Counted from the first letter of the stretch, positions 10,963 through 20,653 are shown. The stretch: 64,000 bases of DNA from Gluconacetobacter takamatsuzukensis (GCF_014174275.1 NZ_JABEQK010000011.1:88660-152659); one strand, 5' to 3'. The notes: a model not told the origin generated them from the letters alone. Translations and numbers: made by a program.

Positions 10963-11731
10963 GCAAAAAACATCCGACATCATGCCACAGAGCACGCGGC
11001 CGCGAGCAAGCGCTGCCCAGAAAGCCTTCGCGTGGCAACTGTTCCGAGCGTTGCCCCGGTGCGATGGACAACAACAGGACTCTCATTTTCCGGTCAGGGT
11101 CAGCGAGCATGCCTTCCAGCGTGATCCTCACCGGTGATGAAGGCGTACTCCGGGAACCAGAGCACATGGCCGTACGCAGCCAAAGGACGAATGTCTGCTC
11201 TCTGCAAACCGACATCAGTGAGATGACAAATACGGCGGTCCACGCATAGTCGGATTCAGGGAAAACAAAACTCATCTGAAATCTACTTTCTTCGGATAGA
11301 ATTTGAGATTTATATACTACAAAACCTCGATATTGCGTGCGTTGAGGCGCGGCCGGCATACCGCGAGATGACCCAGCGCTCTCGGCACCAGGTTTCGAGC
11401 CAGACGTTCAAGACGACCAGATCAGGAAAATGGGGCATCTCCTGCCAGGCCTGCCGACAGGCATCCTGGACGGTCTTCTCGATCTGCCTTTTCTCGATAT
11501 CTCGGGGTCTTGAACCGAAACAGCTTCACCAGGCCGTCGATCGGCAGCGCCTTTGCCGAAGATCTGGTCGCGCTGCGTCCAGGCGATGACGTCATCATCA
11601 TGGTCAATGGGGCGATAAATCGCGAAATCGTAATCCTGTTTCGCGAATCCCGGCGCATGCGCCGGCCGGCTGTGCGGGAAACGATTCCAGGGTCCCGTCT
11701 CAAAAGCTCTGCTAACGCCGTGCCACAATGG
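10963..11731. other. Gene-poor junction with IS remnant
   Basis: About 770 bases between the export lipoprotein and the convergent histidine kinase gene. The only recognisable content is the IstA fragment at 11310-11510 (see its own entry). Other open frames on both strands have no family features and inconsistent composition. The stretch 11260-11330 is AT-rich. Confidence 0.55.
11310..11510 (-). pseudogene. IS21-family transposase IstA, internal fragment
   Basis: The minus-strand frame running from about 11510 down to a TAA at 11310 reads EKRQIEKTVQDACRQAW, then QEMPHFPDLVVLNVWLE and TWCRERW. This matches the pattern K-G-x-V-E-x-x-V-Q-D-x-R-x-x-x-W ... F-x-D-L-x-x-L-N-x-W-L-E-x-R-C seen in IstA proteins of alphaproteobacterial IS21 elements. 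No start, no N-terminal HTH or DDE part and no IstB helper gene are present, so it is a decayed relic. The family call rests on remembered motif spacing, not on a search. Confidence 0.6.
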
Positions 11732-13147
11732 TCATGATCCAGATGACTGATCGGCCAGGATACGTGCCCTGTTCTCGCATGGAAGCACGATCAGGGAGCG
11801 CAGGCCGGGCCTGTTATCGTTCAATGTGATGGTGCCAGCATGCAGATGCACGATCGCGCGGACCATGCTGAGCCCCAACCCATTCCCCACTTCTGAACGG
11901 CTGTTATCAAGCCGCACGAAACGGTCAAACACCCGTTCAAGATCGCCTGCGGGAATACCGCCGCCATTGTCGCAAACGACAAGCTGCACAACGCCTTTCC
12001 CGATCGCGATCTCAATCGTGATGGTGCTGCCCGACGGCGTATGATGAATCGCGTTTTCCACGAGATTCGCCAGCATCTGGCGCAGCAGTACCGGCTGACC
12101 CGTCACGATCGCCTCAGGCGGGTGGCGCACGCGAAGAACCTGCCGATGATCTTCGACGATCGGCTGATAGATCTCCGCCATTTCGGTAACCAGGACGACA
12201 AGATCCACCGTGCAGAACTCGTCACTCTGTGTCCGCGCCTCGATCTGTGCGAGGTCGAGGAGAGAGGCGAAAATCTCCAGCGCCTTGTCGAGTTCATCGA
12301 TCGACAGGTCGATCTGTTCTTTCAGCGCATCGACCGTATCCTCGCGATCCTTCGCCCGTTCAAGCCTGTGCCGCAGGCGCGAAAGGGGGCTTCGCATGTC
12401 ATGCGCGATATCGTTCGATACCTGGCGCAGGCTGACAATCAGGGTTTCATTCTGACCCAGCATCGCATTGAGGCTCTGCGACAGATGGTCGAATTCGTCT
12501 CCCGTCCCGCGCAGCGGAATACGGCGCGCGATATTGCCGCGCATGATGCTCCGCGCCGTCATGCTGATGCTCTCGATCCGTTTCAGAACGGCATTGCTCA
12601 GCAGCATGCCACCGGCCAGGCCCAGGATCATGAAACCGAGAAAACTCCAGGCGACCGTATTCCACAGATCATGCCTCAGTTGTGTCAGCTGAGACGCATC
12701 GATCCCGACAAAGTAATAGCCACCATCGGACAGTTGGTATCCTTCGCCGTAGATCGTGACCTGATGCGTGTCACGGGGGATCCGATGCGCCCATGACAGC
12801 CATCGTAGTCCGGTGACCGGCCTCAGATGCAGCATGTTGCCCGCGACAACGCTCTCTGACCTGTCCTGCAAAAGATAGAAGAAACCGGGTTCATTGCGGA
12901 CAAGGGCTTTAACTACAGGTAGAAAATGCGCGACATCGGGCTGTCCCGCCGCGGCAAGGGTCTCCTTGCCCTCATTGGTGATGGCGCGACGGATCTGGCG
13001 CTCGAACAGATGCTGGTTATGAAATCCCGTCAGGACGGTGATCAACATGCCGGAGAGCAGGAAGAAGCCGACAAAGCCGGTCACGATCCGGAAGGAAGAT
13101 GTTCCGGCAATCCGCCCGATCGCGACAAGCCAGTGCCTACGGGTCAA
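11732..13147 (-). CDS. Sensor histidine kinase (HAMP, HisKA, HATPase)
   Basis: 471 residues. Order: N-terminal membrane helix (IVTGFVGFFLLSGMLITVLTG), a periplasmic sensor of about 115 residues, a second helix (SFLGFMILGLAGGMLLSNAV), a HAMP domain, the HisKA box SNDIAHDMRSPLSRLRHRLE with phosphoacceptor His 249, and the ATPase N box (LANLVENAIHHTP), G1 (CDNGGGIP), F box and G2 (GNGLGLSM). It overlaps the 3' end of the response regulator gene by 11 bases and forms one operon with it. This layout is common for regulators of metal or drug RND pumps. A broken RND gene lies just upstream, so the pair may have lost its original target. The signal is unknown. Confidence 0.93.
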   Translation of the reverse strand: MTRRHWLVAIGRIAGTSSFRIVTGFVGFFLLSGMLITVLTGFHNQHLFERQIRRAITNEGKETLAAAGQPDVAHFLPVVKALVRNEPGFFYLLQDRSESVVAGNMLHLRPVTGLRWLSWAHRIPRDTHQVTIYGEGYQLSDGGYYFVGIDASQLTQLRHDLWNTVAWSFLGFMILGLAGGMLLSNAVLKRIESISMTARSIMRGNIARRIPLRGTGDEFDHLSQSLNAMLGQNETLIVSLRQVSNDIAHDMRSPLSRLRHRLERAKDREDTVDALKEQIDLSIDELDKALEIFASLLDLAQIEARTQSDEFCTVDLVVLVTEMAEIYQPIVEDHRQVLRVRHPPEAIVTGQPVLLRQMLANLVENAIHHTPSGSTITIEIAIGKGVVQLVVCDNGGGIPAGDLERVFDRFVRLDNSRSEVGNGLGLSMVRAIVHLHAGTITLNDNRPGLRSLIVLPCENRARILADQSSGS

Positions 13148-13838
13148 GATCGGCCTCTTTCATCACATAACCGGAACCCTTGATGGTATGGATCAGCGGC
13201 TGGCCGTGCCGCCCCAGCTTCTCTCGCAGCCGGGAGAGATGCGTTTCGACGATATTGGTGCGAACGGGAAAATCCATGTTCCACACGTCCTTCAGCAGCA
13301 TTCGGCGCGAGATAATCGTTCCATGATTGCGCATGAAATATTCAAGAAGCTTCATCTCCTGTGGCTGCAGGTTGATCTTGTCTCCATGCCTTGTGACCTC
13401 CCGGGTCAACAGGTCGATCGTGACGTCGGATACACACAGCATTGTCACCTGCTGGCACGGCATGAACCGGCGCAGCAAGACCTGCACCCGCGCGACCAGC
13501 TCCCGCAACGCAAACGGCTTGGTCATATAATCGTCGGCGCCATGGCGAAGACCACGGACGCGGCTGGACACACCGTCCATCGTCGTCAGAAACAGGACAG
13601 GCGTCATGATGTCGTGTTCGCGCATGTGGGTCAGAATCTCCAACCCGTCCATCCCCGGAAGCATCCGGTCGAGAATCACGAGGCTCCATCGCTCCGAAAG
13701 GGCACGCCGTAACCCATCCGGCCCGTTCGCGACAGCGAAGACATCGATATCGTGTTCCGCCAGGCCTTCGTGCAGATATGCTGCCGTCGCGCAATCATCC
13801 TCGACCAGAAGCAGACGCGCGCGCGCGGTCAGGGCCAT
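13137..13838 (-). CDS. OmpR/PhoB-family response regulator
   Basis: 233 residues. The receiver domain has the acidic pocket VEDD at 12-15, phosphoacceptor Asp 57 in VILDRMLPGMDG, and the conserved T and K (LFLTTMD, MTKPFALREL). The C-terminal winged helix shows LTREVTRHGDKINLQPQEMKLLEYFMRN and NIVETHLSRLREKLG with IHTIKGSGYV. It is the DNA-binding partner of the histidine kinase encoded immediately downstream, with an 11-base overlap. Its promoter would lie in 13839-14000. Target genes are not visible; the adjacent RND transporter gene is a relic. Confidence 0.94.
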   Translation of the reverse strand: MALTARARLLLVEDDCATAAYLHEGLAEHDIDVFAVANGPDGLRRALSERWSLVILDRMLPGMDGLEILTHMREHDIMTPVLFLTTMDGVSSRVRGLRHGADDYMTKPFALRELVARVQVLLRRFMPCQQVTMLCVSDVTIDLLTREVTRHGDKINLQPQEMKLLEYFMRNHGTIISRRMLLKDVWNMDFPVRTNIVETHLSRLREKLGRHGQPLIHTIKGSGYVMKEADLDP

Positions 13839-14339
13839 GGCAACAGAAAGATCATTTGGCTCGTCCCTCCCCCTTGTCCGTCAGGCCGGCGCCAGACGGA
13901 ATGCGCGGCATCCTAGCAGCAGAACCCACGGCGAAAGCACCGGCAATGGCCCGGAGATGGTTCTGATTGGCATTTGTTAATTTTCGGATTGCAACCCTTT
14001 GGTAGAAGATGCGGCACAAGCTTATGTCATCGGAAACAACAATGGACCTCCGTCTCGCCGCATCCCTGGCATCGCTTTTTTATGCTATCTTGACAGGTGT
14101 GGTCCTTATTGTCTGGTACGGTGTGTTTTGAACCGGCTGTTGCAAAAGCCCGGCAGGCGACCATCAAGGCCGCTCCGCTTCGGTGCACCGGAACGCACGC
14201 CGGGCGCGACCCTGTCGGCCTGCTCCCGTTCGGCCACCCACATGTCCAGCCAGGCTCTCGAACAGTATGCCGTGACAATTATCGCATCATGCTCATCGGG
14301 GAATCTTTTTGTCGGACCGGCGTGATGGATGAGCAATAT
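13839..14339. other. Intergenic region with a short-repeat relic
   Basis: About 500 bases between the response regulator start and the RND relic. The first 150 bases probably hold the two-component promoter. From about 14133 to 14265 it contains a degenerate copy of the short inverted-repeat element also found at 55339-55497 and 57348-57521. No supported gene. Confidence 0.5.
14133..14265 (+). repeat. Degenerate copy of MITE-like element
   Basis: Shares the core CATCAAGGCCGCTCCGCT and a following GGGCGCGACCC segment with the elements at 57348-57521 and 55339-55497. The terminal GGCTGTTGCAAAAGC is a poor match to the better preserved ends, and the left part is shortened. Boundaries are approximate. 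Confidence 0.5.
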
Positions 14340-15070
14340 CGCGCCACCCTGCCCAGATAAAGATAGATGATCGGCGTGGTATAAAGTGTCAGTGCCTGAC
14401 TGACAGCCAGGCCTCTGATAATCGCGATGCCAAGCGGCCGCCGCAGTTCGGCTGCCATAGCCATTGCCAAGGATCAGCGGCAACGCCCCCAGCGCGGCGG
14501 CGAATGTCGTCATCATGATAGGAAGGAACCGGAGCAGGCCCGCTTCACGCATTGCCTGTTTCGCCGGAACGCCGCGTTCGCGCTCGGCATCCAGGGCAAA
14601 ATCCACCAGCATGATGGCGTTCTTCCTGACGATTCCGATCAGGAGAATCACGCCAATCATGGCCATCAGCGAGAAATCCTCCCCGAATACCCACAAGGCC
14701 ACAAGCGCACCCACCTTGGCCGAGGGCAGGGTTGACAGGATCGTCAGAGGATGGACGTAGCTTTCATACAGGATGCCCAGCACCATATAGACCGCCGCCA
14801 GCGCGGCCGCGATCAGCAGCGGCTCGCTGCTGGAGGAATTCTGAAGTTGCGCGGCATTGCCGACAAACGCGCCATGGATCGAAGGCGGCAGATGCAGGGC
14901 CAGAACCTGTGCCTCCACAACCTGCATGGCCCCGCCAAGGGGCATGCCCGTCGGCAGGTTGAAGGATATGGTGGTCGCGACTTCCTGCCCTGATGGTTGA
15001 TGGCAAGCGGTGTCAGACCCGCCATGGTACGGGTGACGAAAGGCAGCGGCACCATCGTTTCCGCACCGGT
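14340..15070 (-). pseudogene. RND efflux transporter (MdtC/AcrB-type), C-terminal fragment with frameshifts
   Basis: Read on the minus strand, the pieces are VPLPFVTRTMAGLTPLAINHQ, then after a frame change GGAMQVVEAQVLALHLP, LLIAAALAAVYMVLGILYES, HPLTILSTLPSAKVGALVAL, MIGVILLIGIVRKNAIMLVD and [20 protein letters not shown]. After a second shift comes [20 protein letters not shown]. These are the last third of a resistance-nodulation-division pump of the MdtB/MdtC type, including the conserved transmembrane helices. The N-terminal two thirds are missing, and the fragment abuts an IS701 relic at 15075. Two frameshifts and the missing body make it non-functional. Confidence 0.85.
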
Positions 15071-15074
15071 CGAT

Positions 15075-15400
15075 GCGGCTGACCTATCGGCCGACACGCA
15101 GATCAAGGATCTCGCCCGAGCGATCAAGGCACAATGGGTCTGCGAGCAGGCCCGTCAGCAACTGAAGGAGGAACTCAGTCTCGATCACTTCGAGGGGCGA
15201 TCGTGGATCGGGCTGCATCGGCACGCTCTGCTGGGCAGGATGGCGTTCGCGTTTCTCCAATCCTGCCGCCTCAAGGCAGCAGGCCGGAAAAAACCATCAC
15301 AGGCCAACCGCCCCAGCCCAGCCTGCCCGTAATCCGTCAGGCCATTCTTGATCGCGTCCTTCCACCACCATGCCGGCAGTCCCCTCACTGCGGTAGGACG
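15075..15400 (+). pseudogene. IS701-family transposase, C-terminal fragment
   Basis: The plus-strand frame reads LSADTQIKDLARAIKAQWVC, then EQARQQLKEELSLDHFEGRS and WIGLHRHALLGRMAFAFLQ. After a frame change near 15290 it continues ITGQPPQPSLPVIRQAILDR and PPCRQSPHCGRTL. This is the characteristic tail of IS701 DDE transposases (E-Q-x-H-Q-Q-L-K-E-E-L-x-L-D-H-F-E-G-R-S-W). The catalytic N-terminal part is gone, so the element is dead. Its insertion or deletion probably removed the front of the neighbouring RND gene. Confidence 0.8.
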
Positions 15401-15507
15401 CTCAGCCCACCCTCATCACAGCAAATGCCAAAGCAGTGCTATGGGCTACTCACAGATCACCTATATCAAGCCCCATGCTGGCGCGCGACGCTGACGGGAG
15501 TTTCTGC

Positions 15508-16596
15508 TCAATACCGCACCAACCCTGCCTCTTCAGCCAATCTCTTTATCATGCCCAGGGTTTCTCCAAGCAGGGGGATGCCGTCGCGCATCCGGCGCCC
15601 GAATTCCGCCTGCGAACGCTCGCCGGGAAAGAAAGTCTCGCCGACGCCTTCCACTTTCGGCGAGGCCTTGATGCGCTCGATCATGTCTTCCATCGTCGAC
15701 TCGAACGTGACTGGGTCCTGAAAGGCTGCGATATCGATCGCCAGCATGGTGAAGGCGGTGTTCATCGCCCCGTCGTACGGCTTGAATCCGCTGGAACCGC
15801 CGCCGAAGATCTTGCCGTCGGCCAGGACCGACGTCAGGATTTCATGCACCACGCCGAGATTGAAGGCCTTCTGGCCACCGAACGGCAGCAGCGACATCGC
15901 CTCCAGCGCTCGGGCCGGGTCCGTGGTCTCCTGTCCCGCGCGATCCAGCGCCCATCCGTGCGGAATCGCCTCGCCTTTTTCCTTCGCCTTGATGATGCGC
16001 TCGATCGCCGCCGTGGTGCAGGCCATATCCAGCGCGAAGCAGCCATACCGGCCCGCCGGGGCGGCATAGGCCACCGGATTGTTGCCGACGACCGGAACAG
16101 TACCGCCCGGCGGCGCCATCAGCCTGCGGCTGGTATTGGTGAAGGTGACGCCCACCATACCCTGCCGCGCGGCCAGCAGAGGATAATATTTCGCCGACGT
16201 CAGCGAATTGCCGTTGCGGACCGCCACCAGCCCAATCCCCGCGATGCGTGCCTTCTCGATCGCCCGCCGCATCGCGCGCCCGGCGACCACCTGGCCGAGG
16301 CTGCGGTTGGCATCCCAATGCGCAACCGCCGCGCGGTCGCTGAGCACGGATATGAACGTCTGCGCCCGGTCGCCGCCGCCCTTGATCCGTTCGACCACTT
16401 GGCAGAACAGGCGCAAGCCGTGCGACTCCTCACCCATCATCTCTGCCTGCATGAAGACATCGGCCGTGACGGCTGCGTCTTCGGCGCTGACGCCGTGGAA
16501 GGCCAAGATGGATTCGCACATCGTGCGCACCACATCCTGGCGAATCTGGACTGTGTCGCTCATCAGAAAATCCCGTTCCTTCAAGACCTGCGCCAT
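15508..16596 (-). CDS. Ldh2/malate-lactate dehydrogenase family oxidoreductase
   Basis: About 362 residues. A non-Rossmann NAD(P)-dependent 2-hydroxyacid or imine dehydrogenase of the YlbC/ComC/Ldh2 type. Family signatures are the catalytic-His region AEMMGEESHGLRLFCQVVER, AGIGLVAVRNGNSLTSAKYY, TNTSRRLMAPPGGTVPVVGNNP, ALDMACTTAAIERI and FGGGSSGFKPYDGAMNT. The frame is open to 16641. ATG 16596 is chosen because GGAGGAG lies four bases upstream; ATG 16563 (MSDTVQIRQ) is the main alternative. It is 28 bases downstream of the ABC ATPase gene, so its substrate is likely related to what the transporter imports. Members of this family reduce or oxidise ureidoglycolate, sulfolactate, malate or cyclic imino acids. 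Confidence 0.88.
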   Translation of the reverse strand: MAQVLKERDFLMSDTVQIRQDVVRTMCESILAFHGVSAEDAAVTADVFMQAEMMGEESHGLRLFCQVVERIKGGGDRAQTFISVLSDRAAVAHWDANRSLGQVVAGRAMRRAIEKARIAGIGLVAVRNGNSLTSAKYYPLLAARQGMVGVTFTNTSRRLMAPPGGTVPVVGNNPVAYAAPAGRYGCFALDMACTTAAIERIIKAKEKGEAIPHGWALDRAGQETTDPARALEAMSLLPFGGQKAFNLGVVHEILTSVLADGKIFGGGSSGFKPYDGAMNTAFTMLAIDIAAFQDPVTFESTMEDMIERIKASPKVEGVGETFFPGERSQAEFGRRMRDGIPLLGETLGMIKRLAEEAGLVRY

Positions 16597-16624
16597 CATA
16601 CTCCTCCACCGCGACGGGAGCCTT

Positions 16625-17701
16625 TCAATGGCAGTCGGCAATCACTGAAACACTCTGTGGGGACAGGACGAGCTCGATCTGCTCGCCCACGGACACCTCC
16701 GGCACCACCGGCAGCGATGCGGCGATCGCCATGCCGCTCGCCCGCAGGCCGCACTGGATCGCGCCCCCCAGGAAGCATGCGCTTTCGACGGTGGCACGCA
16801 GCACCGTCGCCCCCTCCTCCTCCGCAGATCCATGCCGCAGGGCCTCAGCGCGGAAAAAGACCAGCGGATCAGGCGGCAGGGCTTCGACCGGCGAGCCCCG
16901 CAGCATCAAGCCGCCCGTGGTCACGAACTGGCCCTCTACCGGGACTGACCGTTCGACATCAAGAGGAAAAAGATTTGCTCCACCAAGGAATTCCGCGACA
17001 AAGCGGCTTTTCGGGCGCAGATAGATTTCGCGCGGGCTGCCCTGCTGCACGATCCTGCCGCTCTGCATGATCATGATCCTGTCGGAGACGACCATCGCTT
17101 CCTCATGATCGTGGGTGACATAGACCGAAGTGATGCCGGCATCGTTCATGATCGTCCGGATCTCGAAACGCATCTTCTCGCGCAGCGAGACATCCAGATT
17201 GCTCATCGGCTCGTCGAACAGCAGGCATGTCGGCTCCAGCGCGAGCGCCCGCGCCAGCGAGATACGCTGCTGCTGGCCACCGGAGAGGGAGGACGGAAAA
17301 CGGCTCTCGCTTCCCGGCAGACCCACGATATCCAACGCCCAGCGCACCCGGGCCGCGATATCCGCCTGCGGCATCTTCTTCAGCCGGAGCCCGAGACCGA
17401 TATTCTCGAAGATCGTCTTGTGCGGCCACAGGGCATAGGACTGGAAGACCATGCCAATCCCGCGTTTCTCGGCCGCCAGGTGGACACGCCCATCATGCGC
17501 CAGTTCCCTGCCGCCCAAGGCAATCCGCCCCCGGTCGATCGTTTCCAGCCCGGCCAGCGCGCGCAGCATCGTCGTCTTGCCGCAGCCCGACGGACCCAAC
17601 AGGGTGACGACCTCGCCCTTCTCCACGGCAAAGGAGACATCGCGCAGGGCGTGATAGTCACCGAAATCCTTCCTTACGTTCTCAACCTCAAGAAATGACA
17701 C
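16625..17701 (-). CDS. ABC transporter ATP-binding protein (Fe3+/polyamine/AEP type, with TOBE domain)
   Basis: About 358 residues. Walker A GPSGCGKTT, Q-loop MVFQSYALWPHKT, signature LSGGQQQRISLARALALEP, Walker B CLLFDEPMSNLD and switch VYVTHDHEEA are all intact, followed by a C-terminal TOBE regulatory domain. It energises import through the fused permease encoded upstream at 17799-19529. GTG 17701 is chosen because GGAGAG precedes it; the frame is also open to GTG 17716. The TOBE tail and sequence order fit the group that includes FbpC, PotA and 2-aminoethylphosphonate importers. The substrate is not identified. Confidence 0.92.
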   Translation of the reverse strand: MSFLEVENVRKDFGDYHALRDVSFAVEKGEVVTLLGPSGCGKTTMLRALAGLETIDRGRIALGGRELAHDGRVHLAAEKRGIGMVFQSYALWPHKTIFENIGLGLRLKKMPQADIAARVRWALDIVGLPGSESRFPSSLSGGQQQRISLARALALEPTCLLFDEPMSNLDVSLREKMRFEIRTIMNDAGITSVYVTHDHEEAMVVSDRIMIMQSGRIVQQGSPREIYLRPKSRFVAEFLGGANLFPLDVERSVPVEGQFVTTGGLMLRGSPVEALPPDPLVFFRAEALRHGSAEEEGATVLRATVESACFLGGAIQCGLRASGMAIAASLPVVPEVSVGEQIELVLSPQSVSVIADCH

Positions 17702-17798
17702 GCGATGGCTCTCCACGTCAGGCCAGCCCAGATGGCTTGATCCAGACCGGTCATGGCATTCAAACGCTTTTCGAAACAGAACGGAACAGTGCCGCGCC

Positions 17799-19529
17799 CT
17801 AGCTGGTGGGCGGCGCGACCTCGACGCGGAACAGGCACGAGGCCGCGATCAGCACCACCGTGATCAGCATGATCTGGATCGCGGCCATCGCCGCCAGCAT
17901 GCCGTAGTCACCATCCTCCCATCGCGAGAAGATCAGCACGGACAGGACCTCGTTTCCTGGTGAATAGAGCAGCACCGGCACATCGAGTTCGCGCACGCAG
18001 ATCACGAAGACCAGCACCCAGCCCGAGGCGATGCCGGGCTTCAGCAGCGGCAGCGTGACGTGGCGCAGGCGCTGCAACGCATTGCCCCCGGCCATGCGCA
18101 GCGCGTCTTCCAGCACCACGTCGATCTGCCGGTGGACGCTGGAGACCGCGCGCACCGCAAAGGGCATGAAGCCCACGATATAGCCGATGAACAGCAGCCA
18201 GCCCGTGCCATAGACCGGCAAGGGGACGTCGATCCATGTCCATAGTAACGCCACGCCCAGCGTTACCCCCGGAATGGCCGCGGGGATCGTGACCATGAAA
18301 TCGATGAGCCCACGCAGCGGCGAACGGGTACGGTTCATGATCAGGCTGATCCACACCGCCAGAAGCAGGGAGACCGTCGCCGAGATGCCGGCGAACCACA
18401 GGCTGTTCCACACCGCGCTCTCGACCAGATGGTTCGAGAGGAAGATCTCGCGATAATGGGCGAAAGTGAGAAGATGGAAAGCGAGGCTGCCGTCATAATG
18501 GGGCACCAGCGAGGCATAGAACAGCATCACGATCGGCAGCACCGTGGTGGCGAGCACGAAGACCATGAGCACGCCGAACAGAGGCAGACGCAGCCGGCCC
18601 AACGGCACGACCGTATGCTTGCGGGCGCGGGCTGAAACCGTGACGAAGCTTCTGCCGCCCAGAAGGATCTTCTGCACGACCAGGCCGGCGGCGGCGATCA
18701 CGACCAGCAGCAGCGACAGAACGGCTGCCAGCCCGAAACGGGGTGGGAACATGTTGGAAAGATCGTAGATGTAGGTTGTCATGGTCCGGATACGGACCGG
18801 TGCGCCCAGCAGGGCGGGCACGGCGAACTGGCCGGTGGCCGCAACGAGCGTGAGCAGCAGTGCCGAGATCAGCGCCGGAGAGATCAGCGGCAGGGTGATA
18901 CGCCAGAACGTGCCCATCGGGCACAGACCGCTGATCGCGGCGGCCTCCTCGACCGATGGATCGAGATTATGCAGCGCGCTCTGCACGAAAAGATAGACAT
19001 AGGGCGCGTAATAGAGCCCCGTGACCCAGATGATGCCTAAACTGCTGTAGATATCGACCGGTCCGATGCCCACCAACATGAAAAGGCGGTTGAACAGCCC
19101 GACATGCGGCGACAGCAACATGCCCCACGCGACGGCACCGAGGAACGGCGAGAGGAAGAACGGCACAATCGAGGCCATGTGCAGGAAACGCTTGCCCGGC
19201 AGGTCCGAGCGGACGATCAGCCACGCCTGGCCTAGTCCGATCACGCCGGCCAGCGCCGTGGCTGGTATCGCCAGCAGAAGCGTATGACCGATTGCCCGCA
19301 GGTAGCGCGCGGTGCCGAGCACCTCCGCCCAGTAGCGCCCTGACAGGCCACCCTGCGGCGTGGTGACCGAGTTGCAGACCATCGCGAGGACCGGCACGAC
19401 GACCAGACCAAACAGGATGATCACCGTGGCCAGGACAGGCGCTTCCCGCCGGCCGACGCGCCCGAGACGACGGGCCATTGCTTGCGTTCCCGTGCCGTAT
19501 TCCGCACGGGTTACCGGAATGCCGCGCAT
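17799..19529 (-). CDS. ABC transporter permease with two fused FbpB-type domains
   Basis: About 576 residues with roughly twelve hydrophobic segments arranged as two similar halves. Each half has an ABC permease contact loop: EAAAISGLCPMGTFWRITLPLI in the first and EDALRMAGGNALQRLRHVTLPLL in the second. This double architecture is typical of ferric-iron and aminoethylphosphonate importers. ATG 19529 follows the TGA of the binding-protein gene by one base (TGAGATG), so the two are coupled; the frame is open further to 19559. Together with 16625-17701 and 19531-20556 it forms a complete importer. An alternative start lies at about 19480 (MARRLGR). Confidence 0.9.
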   Translation of the reverse strand: MRGIPVTRAEYGTGTQAMARRLGRVGRREAPVLATVIILFGLVVVPVLAMVCNSVTTPQGGLSGRYWAEVLGTARYLRAIGHTLLLAIPATALAGVIGLGQAWLIVRSDLPGKRFLHMASIVPFFLSPFLGAVAWGMLLSPHVGLFNRLFMLVGIGPVDIYSSLGIIWVTGLYYAPYVYLFVQSALHNLDPSVEEAAAISGLCPMGTFWRITLPLISPALISALLLTLVAATGQFAVPALLGAPVRIRTMTTYIYDLSNMFPPRFGLAAVLSLLLVVIAAAGLVVQKILLGGRSFVTVSARARKHTVVPLGRLRLPLFGVLMVFVLATTVLPIVMLFYASLVPHYDGSLAFHLLTFAHYREIFLSNHLVESAVWNSLWFAGISATVSLLLAVWISLIMNRTRSPLRGLIDFMVTIPAAIPGVTLGVALLWTWIDVPLPVYGTGWLLFIGYIVGFMPFAVRAVSSVHRQIDVVLEDALRMAGGNALQRLRHVTLPLLKPGIASGWVLVFVICVRELDVPVLLYSPGNEVLSVLIFSRWEDGDYGMLAAMAAIQIMLITVVLIAASCLFRVEVAPPTS

Positions 19530-19530
19530 C

Positions 19531-20556
19531 TCAGAGGTCGAAGATCTGCATGAACTCATCCTGCATGGCCTCCCTGCTGTTGGTGTAATCGACCGGATCG
19601 ATCCTCACGACCGGCAGCGTGGCGAAGGCAGGCTTGCCCGGCAGGGGCGGCACATCGTCACGCAACGAGTAGGTGCCATTGATATGGGACAGCATGACCT
19701 GCCCTTCCCTGGACAGCAGCCAGTCGAACACGATCTTCGCGCCGCGCGGGTTGGGCGCCTGCTTCATGATGGCAAGCGGCGTCATGCAGTTGGCAACCAC
19801 ATCCGGATAGACCGCAACCACGGGCGCATCGGCGCCACGGGTCATCGCATACGCCACATAATCGAGTTGTTCGCACAGAGCGAGTTCGCCCACCACCAGC
19901 CGGTTGGTCAGCGCGCCGTGGCCACGGAAGATCTCCGGACGGTTTTTGGCATATTTCTTCCAGAACCCGACCCCTTTCGCGAGGCGCAGCGAATAGTACC
20001 AGTTCAGCGCCCCGCCATCGACGCGGGCATCCGAATTGCCTTCCCGGCCCACCCAGCGGCTGTCGGCATACTCATCCCACGTGCGCGGCATTTCGCGATC
20101 CGGCACCTCGTTGCGGTTGCAGGCGAAGATATTGAGGATGCTCCGCGAATTGACCCAGGTGCAGTCCGGATCGCGATGGCCCTCGGGATAATGCGCATAG
20201 ACCCCGGAATCGTAGGACATCAGGGCGCCGTCGCGCTTCAGTTCGACGAAGGAACTGATATCGGAAACCTGGAACAGATCGGCCTTGAGCCGCCCCGTAC
20301 GCAGTTCCGACCGCAGACGCTGGTATATCTGGAAGCTTCCCGCACTCAGGATCCTGAGCTGCACGTCCAGACCGGCCGCATTGACGCGTTCCGCGATTCG
20401 GCTGAGATACAGGCTGGGCACCGAAGAATAGACCGTGACCACACCTGCGTCTGCCGCCCGCGCACCCCTCGCGAGAAAAGGAAGCGCGAGCCCGGCGCCG
20501 ACGGCATGCGTCAGTACCTGGCGCCGCGTAGGATGATCAGGCAGCGGATCCGTCAT
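19531..20556 (-). CDS. ABC transporter periplasmic substrate-binding protein
   Basis: 341 residues. The N-terminus TRRQVLTHAVGAGLALPFLARGARA resembles a twin-arginine signal with R-R-x-x-L and an A-x-A cleavage site near residue 34. The mature part begins VVTVYSSVPSLYLSRIAERVNAA, the standard opening of AfuA/FbpA-like class binding proteins, and has DLFQVSDISSF, RTWDEYADSRWVGREG, GALNWYYSLRLAKG and AIMKQAPNPRGAKIVFDWLLSREGQ. The Y-Y pair is reminiscent of iron-binding proteins but lies at a different position, so a ferric substrate is not assured. It is the first gene of the ABC operon and is transcribed after the TonB receptor gene. Confidence 0.9.
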   Translation of the reverse strand: MTDPLPDHPTRRQVLTHAVGAGLALPFLARGARAADAGVVTVYSSVPSLYLSRIAERVNAAGLDVQLRILSAGSFQIYQRLRSELRTGRLKADLFQVSDISSFVELKRDGALMSYDSGVYAHYPEGHRDPDCTWVNSRSILNIFACNRNEVPDREMPRTWDEYADSRWVGREGNSDARVDGGALNWYYSLRLAKGVGFWKKYAKNRPEIFRGHGALTNRLVVGELALCEQLDYVAYAMTRGADAPVVAVYPDVVANCMTPLAIMKQAPNPRGAKIVFDWLLSREGQVMLSHINGTYSLRDDVPPLPGKPAFATLPVVRIDPVDYTNSREAMQDEFMQIFDL

Positions 20557-20653
20557 TCACATTTTCTCCCCGGCGATGCGCAGACTTGCAATCGAGGTCT
20601 GTCGCCGGCCACCAAGATACGAAACAGGAACAATATCGACAAATTAACAATTT

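Noticed and set aside
10934..11359. 141-codon minus-strand frame after the export lipoprotein
   Set aside because: No motif, overlaps the end of a real gene and lies in a decayed region.
15436..17070. 544-codon plus-strand frame
   Set aside because: Antisense to the Ldh2-type and ABC ATPase genes, His/Arg-rich with no motif.
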